Shown: piece by piece, positions 9,426 to 17,253 of the stretch
How the letters are laid out: the number at the start of each line of letters is the position of its first letter
Numbering within the stretch: position 1 is the stretch's first letter
NCBI RefSeq assembly: GCF_022179385.1
Contig: NZ_BPQS01000008.1
Coordinates: 166,661-230,660 of the forward strand
DNA: 64,000 nucleotides
DNA from: Methylobacterium longum
GTDB taxonomy: Bacteria; Pseudomonadota; Alphaproteobacteria; Rhizobiales; Beijerinckiaceae
Direction: 5' to 3'
Position numbers and translations under genes: made by a program
The notes under the pieces: generated by a model
Database searches by the model: none
What the model was told of the DNA's origin: nothing
What the model saw: the letters and a program-made list of their open reading frames with translations, nothing else

Positions 9426-10517
9426 CTACCCCAGCGCCTGCTCCACCGCCTTGCCGCAGGCCTGCGTATCGGCATTCCCGCCGAGGTCGCGGGTGCGCAG
9501 CGTCCGCTCGGACAGCACCCGCTCGATCCCGCCGACGATCTCGGCGGCGGCCGCGTGCTCCCCGAGATGCTCCAGCATCATCGCCCCCGACCAGATCTGG
9601 CCGATCGGATTGGCGATCCCCTGCCCGGCGATGTCCGGCGCCGAGCCGTGGACCGGCTCGAAGACGGAGGGATGCACCCGCTCCGGGTTGATGTTGCCGG
9701 ACGGCGCGATGCCGATCGTGCCCGTGCAGGCGGGCCCCAGGTCCGACAGGATGTCGCCGAACAGGTTGGAGGCCACCACCACGTCGAACCGATCCGGGTT
9801 CAGGACGAAGTGCGCCGTCAGGATGTCGATGTGGTACTGGTCCCAGGACACGTCCGGATAGGTCTTGGCCACCTCCCGCACCCGCTCGTCCCAGTACGGC
9901 ATGGTGATCGAGATGCCGTTCGACTTCGTTGCCGAGGTCAGGTGCTTCTTCGGGCGCTTCTGGGCCAGTTCGAAGGCGAACTTGAGGATCCGGTCGACCC
10001 CGTGGCGGGTCATGATCGTCTCCTGCAGGGCGAATTCCCGGTCGGTGCCGACAAACATCCGGCCGCCCGCGTTCGAGTACTCGCCCTCGGTGTTCTCCCG
10101 GACGACCCAGAAGTCGATGTCGCCGGGCTTCCGGTCGGCGAGCGGGCACTTCACCCCCGGCATCAGCCGCACCGGGCGCAGGTTGGCGTACTGGTCGAAC
10201 TCCCGCCGGAACAGGATCAGCGAGCCCCACAGGGAGACGTGGTCCGGCACGCGCTCCGGCATGCCGACGGCGCCGAAATAGATCGCGTCGTGGGTCTCGA
10301 TCTGCGCCTTCCAGTCCTCCGGCATCATCCGGCCGTGCTGCTCGTAGTAGTCGCAGCTCGCGAAATCGAACCAGTCGAGCTGGAGCGCGAAGCCGTGCCG
10401 CTTGGCCGCCTGCTCGAGCACGCGCACGCCCTCGGGCACCACCTCCTTGCCGATGCCGTCACCCGGGATCACCGCGATGCGGTAGCGGCGCTGCTGGCTG
10501 CTGGTCTGATCGGCCAT
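9426..10517 (-). CDS. tartrate dehydrogenase / D-malate dehydrogenase (decarboxylating)
   Basis: NAD-dependent decarboxylating dehydrogenase of the isocitrate/isopropylmalate superfamily, closest in pattern to tartrate dehydrogenase TtuC and D-malate dehydrogenase DmlA. Signature elements are IAVIPGDGIGKEVVPEG at the N-terminus, DFWVVRENTEGEYS for substrate binding, ASNLFGDILSDLG for the metal-binding Asp residues, and FEPVHGSAPDIAGQG. The start at MADQT follows AGAGGA closely; a GTG four codons upstream would overlap that site. About 363 aa is normal. Tartrate, D-malate and 3-isopropylmalate activity cannot be separated by eye; leucine-pathway LeuB is less likely because no leu genes are near. 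Confidence 0.85.
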   Translation of the reverse strand: MADQTSSQQRRYRIAVIPGDGIGKEVVPEGVRVLEQAAKRHGFALQLDWFDFASCDYYEQHGRMMPEDWKAQIETHDAIYFGAVGMPERVPDHVSLWGSLILFRREFDQYANLRPVRLMPGVKCPLADRKPGDIDFWVVRENTEGEYSNAGGRMFVGTDREFALQETIMTRHGVDRILKFAFELAQKRPKKHLTSATKSNGISITMPYWDERVREVAKTYPDVSWDQYHIDILTAHFVLNPDRFDVVVASNLFGDILSDLGPACTGTIGIAPSGNINPERVHPSVFEPVHGSAPDIAGQGIANPIGQIWSGAMMLEHLGEHAAAAEIVGGIERVLSERTLRTRDLGGNADTQACGKAVEQALG

Positions 10518-10561
10518 AGATCCTCTCACGTGTGTCGGGTCGTCGACGTCCCGTCGTCTGG

Positions 10562-10607
10562 GTCAGGGTTGTTGCCGCCGGGTATCCGGTCAACACCCGG
10601 CCCTGAC
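10562..10607 (-). terminator. nested hairpin between clc gene and the dehydrogenase gene
   Basis: Outer arms GTCAGG/CCTGAC enclose inner arms GCCGGGT/ACCCGGC. It lies just past the ClC stop on the minus strand. There is no clear T run, so it may be a weak terminator or an RNA-stability element. Confidence 0.4.
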
Positions 10608-10609
10608 AA

Positions 10610-12541
10610 TCAGTCGGTTTCGCCCGCCATGGCCCGGCGCTGACGGTCGAGTTCCTCGCTGTAGCGCTTGAGGGTGTGGCTCTCGGTGAGCAGGCCCAGC
10701 ACCTTGCGGGTCTCGGGCCCGTCAACCACGGCCAGCGCCTCGCTCTCGGCGCGGTCGAAGGCGGCGGCGGCGTCCTTGGCGTTCATGCCGGGCGTGAGGA
10801 AGGTGTTCGTGTGGAGTAGGAGATCGGCCAGCACCGGCTGCGCCGCGGTCGCGGCCTCCCGGGCGGCCGCGTGCGTCTCGGGCACGTTCACGATCCCCGC
10901 GTAGCGCCCGCGCCCGTCCACGGCGATCACCCGCGAGGGCGATCCGAGGGCATGGGCGCGCAGGAAGGTGGGCAGCGGCGTGTCCAGGGCCACGGTTTCG
11001 GGATCGCGCCGCATCAGCCGGCCGACCGTCAGCGAGCGGATCCAGCCGACATCGTGGGGGCTGCGGATGCTCTCGCCGCGCAGGTGGAAGCGCCATGTGG
11101 CGAAGGAGTAGCCGAAGGTCTTCCGCACGGTGAGCGACGACGCGATCACCGCCGCCAGCACCACCCCGGTGATCGGCAGGCTGCCGGTGACCTCCAGCGC
11201 CAGGAACGTCATGGTCAGCGGGCCGCCGATGATCGCCACGGCCAGCGCGCTCATCCCGATCACCGCGTAGGCGAGCGGCGTGAGGCCGAATCCCGCCAGC
11301 GGCGGCACCAGCATCGGCGCCAGGGCGGCGAACAGCTTGCCCGCGATGGCGCCGAGGAAGAGCGAGGCGAAGAACAGGCCGCCCCGGAAGCCGGAGCCGA
11401 TCGAGATCGCCGAAGCCGTCGCCTTGGCGGCGAACAGCCCGGCGAGCGCGGCGATCCCGTGGCCCTGACCCTCGGCGGCGAAGTGCATGTGCAGGGCGCC
11501 GTGGCCGCCCGAGAGCACCTGCGGGGTCGCCACGAGGGCCAGGGCGCCGACGCACAGCCCCCCGAAGGCCGGGGCGGCCGCCCGCGGTATCCCGGAGGCC
11601 TGGACCAGCCGCTCCACCAGGGTCACCCCCCGCATGATCAGGATGCCGAGGGCCGCGCAGATCAGGCCGAGGGCGAGGCTCGGCAGGATCTCCATGCTGG
11701 TGACGTGCGAGGTCGTAACCGCCTGCATGTCGCCGAGATCGACCAGCGGCTGCGCCTCGATCAGCGACCGGGAGACGAGGTTACCGCAGAGCGCCGCCAC
11801 GACCACGGGGGTCAGCGTCGCGATCGAATAGGTGCCGATGATCAGCTCGAAGGCATAGAACGCGCCGGCCAGCGGTGCGCCGAATCCCGCCGCGATGGCC
11901 CCGGCCGCGCCGCACCCGACCAGCGTCCGCAGGTCGCTCCGGCGCACCTCGAAGGCGATCCCCAGGCGCGAGGCCAGGCCGGAGGCGATCTGCGTGTAGC
12001 CGGCCTCCAGCCCCACCGAGGCGCCGCAGCCGTTCGAGATCACGTTCTGGGCGGCGAGGTAGACGCTGTCGCGCAGGGACATCCGGCCGCCGTGCAGGGC
12101 GTTCGCCTCGATCGGGTCGATGGCCGGGCGCTTGCGCGGTCCGCGGACGTACTGCATCCCGACGATCAGCGCACCGAGCAGCGCCCCGCCGAGGCAGGGG
12201 CCGACCAGCAGGAGGGCCGGCGTCACGGTGTCGGCCGCGCTCAGCCGCAGGCCCGAGGGCAGGAGGAAGAGCAGCTCCCGCAGGCTTTGGGTCACCCAGC
12301 TCATGGCGGAGACTGCCACCCCGGCGACGCTGCCCACCAGGGTGGCGAGCGCCACGAGGCCGCCCTCGCTCCGGCGGACGAGGCTGCGCAGGCGGCCCGG
12401 GGCCTGGACGATCCCGGCTCCCGTCCAGCGCCGGCGGGTGCGCCCCCCCGGCCGGGGGGCTGTCCGGCCCGCCGCGTCCGCTGCCCTGCCGGCGGAGGTC
12501 TGCCCCCCGCCCGCGGCCGCCGCTGGCTGTCGCGCGCTCAC
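10610..12541 (-). CDS. ClC-family chloride channel/transporter with CBS domains
   Basis: About 643 aa starting at a GTG. A Gly/Pro/Ala-rich N-terminal tail is followed by a ClC transmembrane core with ten or more hydrophobic segments (about residues 60-480) and a C-terminal region of about 130 residues with two CBS-type repeats beginning near LMRRDPETVALDTPL. The helix-N region in canonical ClC carries G(R/K)EGP; here the comparable segment reads SVGLEAGYTQ, keeping the gating Glu but lacking the Pro. Whether it is a channel or a Cl-/H+ antiporter cannot be told. The exact start is uncertain because the N-terminal tail is low complexity. Confidence 0.85.
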   Translation of the reverse strand: MSARQPAAAAGGGQTSAGRAADAAGRTAPRPGGRTRRRWTGAGIVQAPGRLRSLVRRSEGGLVALATLVGSVAGVAVSAMSWVTQSLRELLFLLPSGLRLSAADTVTPALLLVGPCLGGALLGALIVGMQYVRGPRKRPAIDPIEANALHGGRMSLRDSVYLAAQNVISNGCGASVGLEAGYTQIASGLASRLGIAFEVRRSDLRTLVGCGAAGAIAAGFGAPLAGAFYAFELIIGTYSIATLTPVVVAALCGNLVSRSLIEAQPLVDLGDMQAVTTSHVTSMEILPSLALGLICAALGILIMRGVTLVERLVQASGIPRAAAPAFGGLCVGALALVATPQVLSGGHGALHMHFAAEGQGHGIAALAGLFAAKATASAISIGSGFRGGLFFASLFLGAIAGKLFAALAPMLVPPLAGFGLTPLAYAVIGMSALAVAIIGGPLTMTFLALEVTGSLPITGVVLAAVIASSLTVRKTFGYSFATWRFHLRGESIRSPHDVGWIRSLTVGRLMRRDPETVALDTPLPTFLRAHALGSPSRVIAVDGRGRYAGIVNVPETHAAAREAATAAQPVLADLLLHTNTFLTPGMNAKDAAAAFDRAESEALAVVDGPETRKVLGLLTESHTLKRYSEELDRQRRAMAGETD

Positions 12542-12773
12542 GGTCCGTTCCCCAGTCCCCGGTCCATCCCGGCCGGCGAACCGACCGTCGGCGCCGCGGC
12601 CCCGCCCCGTACTTAGAGCATCTCACAGGTCGCCCGGCCACAGGACACCCGGCCAGGGGGCGCTTCGCCGGAGGCTCCCGGGGGTTGATCGGCCGCTGCG
12701 TCCACCGGCTCCGCATCGCGTCGCACAGTTCGCCTTGAAAACCGCCGCAGCCCACGATACACCGCCCGCCAGT

Positions 12774-12850
12774 GCCGCCGTAGCTCAGTTGGTTAGAGCA
12801 CCAGATTGTGGATCTGGGGGTCCCCCGTTCGAGCCGGGGCGGTGGTACCA
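12774..12850 (+). tRNA. tRNA-His (GTG)
   Basis: A full cloverleaf can be drawn: acceptor GCCGCCG/CGGTGGT with two G-T pairs, D-stem GCTC/GAGC, anticodon stem CCAGA/TCTGG with loop TTGTGGA, T-stem CCCCG/CGGGG, then A73 and encoded CCA. The base before position 1 is T, so there is no genomic G-1, and the discriminator is A rather than C. That is the unusual alphaproteobacterial tRNA-His type. Confidence 0.95.
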
Positions 12851-13045
12851 TCCATTCAGCCGGACAGCGCGAGGGGTTGGCGGATCGCCGGCCCCTCTTC
12901 GCTTGTCCGGCGCCCCGCACTGGCTCACGGCTGCCGTGGCGGCCTCGCTTCGCCGATCCCGTCCCAAGGACGCCCGGGCCCGCCCCGCAGGCTCGCACCG
13001 GGACGCGCCGCGGATCGGGGCCGGCTCGCTCGGGCGGGTGACGCC

Positions 13046-15979
13046 TCAGGTTGCGCCTTGAAATGACGTGTCGGCCACGCGCCGCCGGATCCGCGCCAGC
13101 AGGGCCTGGCTCCGGCGCCGGTGGCGGCGCAGCTCCGCCGCGAGGCTGCGGGCGTCCGGCAGGCCCACGGCCTTGGCGATCTGCCGGGCCGCGGTGTCGG
13201 AGGGCGCCGCCGGATCCGCCATCACGAGCCGCTGCCACTGATAGACCGCGTCGAGGAACCCGTAGATCTCGGACAGCGACTCCGCGGCCCCCACGGGCAG
13301 CAGGTTGCGCGCTCCGGCTTCGCGGAAGACCGCGTCCGCGCCCAGGCCGATGAAGGCGGGCCAGGCATGGGCGTGGCTCAGCACGATCGCCTGGGCCAGG
13401 AAGTCGAGGTCGAACAGCGCGCCCGGCGCGAGCTTCAGGTCGGCGGGGCCGCCATGGCCGCGCTCGCGGGCGACCAGGGCCCGCATCGCGCCCGCCTCGG
13501 CGCAGACCGCGGCCGGTTCGCGGCGTCGCCCGAGGATCCCGGCGATCTCCGCCGTGACGGCATCCCCCAGGGTCGCGTCGCCGGCCACGATCCGGGCTCG
13601 GGCGAGCGCCATGTGCTCCCAGAGTTCCGCCTCGTCCCGGTGATAGGCGCAAAAGCCGCTGAGCTGCACGGCGGGCGGGCTGTGGCTGCCGTGGGGCCGC
13701 AGCCGCAGGTCGACCGCGTAGAGCCGCCCGCGCCGCGTGGCGGTGGTGAGCGCCGCGAACAGGCGCTGCGCCAGCCGGTTATAGGCCACCACGGCGTCGA
13801 GGGGCCGGCGGCCGTCGCTGGTGCGGTTCTCGGGATCGAAATCGTAGAGGAACACGAGGTCGAGGTCGGATTCGGCGCTGAGCTGCCGGGATCCGAGGCG
13901 GCCCAGCGCCAGGATGCAGCACCGCCCCTTCGGCACGGCGCCGTGGTCCTGGGCGAACCGGCGCTCCTCCGCCTCCAGGCTCGACGCCACCGTCGCCTCC
14001 GCGATCGCCGTGTAGGCCTCGCCGGCCTGCCGCGGCGTGAGGATGCCCGACAGGAGACGCGCGCCCGTGACGAAGGTCATCTGCCGCGTGGCGTCCCGGC
14101 AGCGGTCGAGGAACTCCTCATGGCTTGCCGGCTCGCCCACCAGCGCCCGGTACTGGGCGCGGACCGCGGCCGGATCCGTGGTCGGCGTGACGAAATCCGC
14201 GTCGAGGACCGTGTCGAGGACGTGCGGGCTGAGGCCGACGGTGTCGGCGAGGCGCGGCGCGGTGCCCAGGATGTCGGCGAAGAGCAGGCGCAGGCGCTCG
14301 TGCGAGCGCAGGATCGCCAGGAGTTCGGCCAGGGCGGGCATCCGCGCGAAGGCCCGGTCGAGGGCCAGCAGCGCCCCGTCCGGGTCGGCGGTGCCGCCGA
14401 GCGCCCGCAGCAGCGCCGGGAGCATCTCGGCGAGGATCTCGCGGGCGCGGCCGGTCCGCAGGGCCGGGCGGCGCCCGAGATGCCAGCCCTGCACGGTCTC
14501 CCAGGCCAGCGCCGGGTCCCGGAACCCGAAGGCGCCGAGGCGCGCCAGGGTGGCGGGCTCGGGCTCGGTCTCGCCGAAGACGAGGGTGTCGTCCTCCGCC
14601 TCCGCCGATTCGAACAGCAGGGCGTAGTGCGCCTGCACCCGCCCGGCATGGTGCAGCAGCGCCGCCTCGAAGGCCGCCAGGTCGGGAAACCCGGAGAACA
14701 GGGCCAGCGCGGTCAGCGCCTCGGTCCCGGTGGGCAGGCGCTGGGTCTGCTCGTCCCGGACCATCTGGACCCGGTGCTCGAGGGTGCGCAGGAAGGCGTA
14801 GGCCGCGGACAGCTCGTCCCGGGCCCGCCCGTCGATCCAGCCCTCCGCGACGAGGCCGGCCAGCATCGCGACGGTGCGCCGCCCCCGCAGGGCGGGCTTG
14901 CGGCCGCCGAAGACGAGCTGCTGCGTCTGCACGAAGAACTCGATCTCCCGGATCCCGCCGCGGCCGATCTTGATGTCGTGGCCGGCCACCGCGATGGTCT
15001 CATGGCCGCGGACCATGTGGATCTGCCGCTTCAGGGCGTGGATCTCGGCGATGGCCGGGAAGTCGAAGTGCCGCCGCCAGATGAACGGCGCGAGTTCGGC
15101 GAGGAAGGCCTCCCCGGCCGGGGTGTCGCCGGCGATGGGCCGGGCCTTGATGAAGGCGGCGCGCTCCCAGTTCTGGCCCAGCGTCTGGTAGTAGTCGAAG
15201 GCGAAGTCGGTGGAGAGCGCCACCGCGGTCGAGCCCGGGTCCGGCCGCAGCCGGTAGTCGATGCGGTGGACGTAGCCGTCGGCGGTCCGGTCGGCCAGGA
15301 GCTTCACCAGACCCTGCGCGAGCTTGACGAAGAACGCCTTCGGGTCCCCGCCCGTCGCGGCCGCGGCGGGGGCGGCCTCGTAGAAGACCACGAGATCGAT
15401 GTCGCTGGAATAGTTCAGTTCGCAGCCGCCGAGCTTGCCGAGGCCCAGGACGATCAGGCCGGACCCGTCCTGCGGCCTGTCCGGATCCGCCGCCCTGAAG
15501 CGCCCGGACGCCATCCCCTGCCGGAGCAGCGCCTCGGTCGCCGCGCTCACCGAGGCGTCGGCGAAGGCGGACAGGGCCCGGGTCACCGCGTCGAGGTCCC
15601 AGCAGCCGCCGAGATCGGCCAGGGCGACCAGCAGCGCGTGCGCCTCCCGGTTGCTCCGCAGCCGGCGGCCCACCTCGGCGAGGTCGGGGTTGGCTCCGCA
15701 GGACGCGCCGACCGCGCGCTGCCGCGCGATGATGTCCCGGCTGGCCGCGTCCGGCGGCTGCTCCAGCAGGGCGACGAGGCGGTCCGGCGCGCGCGTGACC
15801 GCTTGCCAGAGGAACGGCGAATGGTCGGCGAGGCCGAGCAGCAGGTCGCGGCAGGCGGGCGTCAGGAAGCCCGCCGGGAAGCCCGCCTCGATCTCGGCGA
15901 GCCGGGCCCGCGCGGCCTCCGGGTCGGCGAGCCTCAGGCGGGGGGACAGGCGTTCGCGCAGGGTCGGGTCGGGCAGCAT
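13046..15979 (-). CDS. glnE: bifunctional glutamine synthetase adenylyltransferase/deadenylase
   Basis: Adds AMP to, and removes it from, glutamine synthetase according to PII state, so tuning ammonium assimilation. The ATG giving MLPDPTLRERL has GGAGG seven bases upstream and was chosen over a start 22 codons earlier. Two nucleotidyltransferase domains are evident: the deadenylase half with GLGKLGG and SSDIDLVVFY near residue 195, and the adenylylating half with LGRLGSRQLS and SDLDLVFLYDF near residue 705. About 977 aa is the usual length. It is transcribed divergently from chpT. Confidence 0.95.
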   Translation of the reverse strand: MLPDPTLRERLSPRLRLADPEAARARLAEIEAGFPAGFLTPACRDLLLGLADHSPFLWQAVTRAPDRLVALLEQPPDAASRDIIARQRAVGASCGANPDLAEVGRRLRSNREAHALLVALADLGGCWDLDAVTRALSAFADASVSAATEALLRQGMASGRFRAADPDRPQDGSGLIVLGLGKLGGCELNYSSDIDLVVFYEAAPAAAATGGDPKAFFVKLAQGLVKLLADRTADGYVHRIDYRLRPDPGSTAVALSTDFAFDYYQTLGQNWERAAFIKARPIAGDTPAGEAFLAELAPFIWRRHFDFPAIAEIHALKRQIHMVRGHETIAVAGHDIKIGRGGIREIEFFVQTQQLVFGGRKPALRGRRTVAMLAGLVAEGWIDGRARDELSAAYAFLRTLEHRVQMVRDEQTQRLPTGTEALTALALFSGFPDLAAFEAALLHHAGRVQAHYALLFESAEAEDDTLVFGETEPEPATLARLGAFGFRDPALAWETVQGWHLGRRPALRTGRAREILAEMLPALLRALGGTADPDGALLALDRAFARMPALAELLAILRSHERLRLLFADILGTAPRLADTVGLSPHVLDTVLDADFVTPTTDPAAVRAQYRALVGEPASHEEFLDRCRDATRQMTFVTGARLLSGILTPRQAGEAYTAIAEATVASSLEAEERRFAQDHGAVPKGRCCILALGRLGSRQLSAESDLDLVFLYDFDPENRTSDGRRPLDAVVAYNRLAQRLFAALTTATRRGRLYAVDLRLRPHGSHSPPAVQLSGFCAYHRDEAELWEHMALARARIVAGDATLGDAVTAEIAGILGRRREPAAVCAEAGAMRALVARERGHGGPADLKLAPGALFDLDFLAQAIVLSHAHAWPAFIGLGADAVFREAGARNLLPVGAAESLSEIYGFLDAVYQWQRLVMADPAAPSDTAARQIAKAVGLPDARSLAAELRRHRRRSQALLARIRRRVADTSFQGAT

Positions 15980-16439
15980 GGGGCGGACCTCCGCGTCAGT
16001 CGACAGGGGAAACCTCGGTGGAGCATGATCGTGCCGCCGGACCAACGCCGCGAGACCGTCTCAGCCCGAGGCGCGCGGTCACGCCGACCCGCGCCGTCAT
16101 CGCCGCCATCGCCGCCGAGCTGGACACCGCAGCCTCCCTGGCCGACGGGTGCGGGCGCCCGACACGGTCCCGCCCGATCCGGTCCGAACCCGTACCGACG
16201 GCGGCCAACCGCGCCTGGAGCGGCCCCGTCCCGGGCCCTCCCTCGGTTCCGGTAACGCTTTTCAAAGCCGAACGTGGCGTTTATCCGTGCGGACCGGGCG
16301 TCGCCCCGGTCTGACCTGCAGGCCGCGCGGACCCCTCCGGGCGACGTCATCGCCGGATCGGGCAGCCGGGAACCGGCGGCCCCAGCCGGAATCCCGCCCG
16401 CACCCGTCCCCATCCAGATCCGCCCGCCCGGAGCGCACC
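15980..16439. other. divergent intergenic region glnE/chpT
   Basis: About 460 bases between divergent starts. Several overlapping open frames exist in GC-rich sequence, but none has a good start or family signature. It should contain promoters in both directions; I could not pick convincing -35/-10 boxes. Confidence 0.4.
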
Positions 16440-17150
16440 ATGTCCTCCCCGACCTCGCCGACCCTGAACCTCGACGGCCTCGACCTCGCCGCCCTGCTCT
16501 GCTCCCGCGTCTGCCACGACGTGATCAGCCCCGTCGGCGCGATCGTGAACGGGCTCGAGGTGCTGGAGGACGACCAGGACGAATCGATGCGGACCTTCGC
16601 GCTGGAACTGATCGGCAAGAGCGCCCGGCAGGCCTCGGCGCGGCTGAAATTCGCCCGGATCGCCTTCGGGGCGGCGGGATCGGCCGGCGCCTCGATCGAC
16701 CTCGCCGACGCCGAGGGCGTCGCCAAGGGCATGTTCTCCGACGAGAAGACCAAGCTGACCTGGAGCGCGCCGCAGGCCCTGTTCCCCAAGAACAAGGTCA
16801 AGCTGCTCCTGAACCTCGTGATGATCGCCACCTCGGCGATCCCGCGGGGCGGCGTGATCGACGTCGTCGTCTCGGGCGAGGCCGAGGCGCCCACCTTCGT
16901 GTTCAAGGCCAAGGGCTCGCACGCCCGCATCCCGCCCCACGTTGAGGAGCTGATGGCTGGCCGGCCCGAGAGCGGCACCGTCGATGCCCACGGGATCCTG
17001 CCGTTCTACGCCGGCCTCGTCGCGCGGGCCGCCGCGATGGATGTTCGGTTCTCCATCCAGGATGATGAAGTGACGATCCACGGCGCCCCCGCAGTGATCG
17101 CAACACCTGATTCCGCGGATGGAGAGGCTTCCGGCACGGCGCTGGCGTGA
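16440..17150 (+). CDS. chpT: histidine phosphotransferase ChpT
   Basis: Dimeric pseudo-kinase that relays phosphate from the hybrid kinase CckA to CtrA and CpdR in alphaproteobacteria. The N-terminal helix has SRVCHDVISPVGAIVNGLE with His26 as the likely phospho-acceptor. The C-terminal degenerate ATPase-like domain lacks N- and G-boxes, as expected. About 236 aa; the ATG follows CGGAGC. A CpdR-like receiver lies far away at 53186-53551; ctrA and cckA are not in the window. Its position just upstream of cheA-cheW-cheY-cheB-cheR suggests co-transcription or functional cross-talk. Confidence 0.85.
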   Translation: MSSPTSPTLNLDGLDLAALLCSRVCHDVISPVGAIVNGLEVLEDDQDESMRTFALELIGKSARQASARLKFARIAFGAAGSAGASIDLADAEGVAKGMFSDEKTKLTWSAPQALFPKNKVKLLLNLVMIATSAIPRGGVIDVVVSGEAEAPTFVFKAKGSHARIPPHVEELMAGRPESGTVDAHGILPFYAGLVARAAAMDVRFSIQDDEVTIHGAPAVIATPDSADGEASGTALA

Positions 17151-17253
17151 AGTTCTGAAAAACTCTGCCGCGGGGGCGGGACGGAAACGCTTCCCTAACC
17201 CCGCGCGAGTAAGTACGTTGCGCGAGACCTTCTCTGCGTGATGAGTACCGCCG

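Noticed and set aside
13121..16255. 1044-codon open frame on the plus strand
   Set aside because: Complement of glnE; lacks any recognisable motif, while glnE has two clear nucleotidyltransferase motifs.
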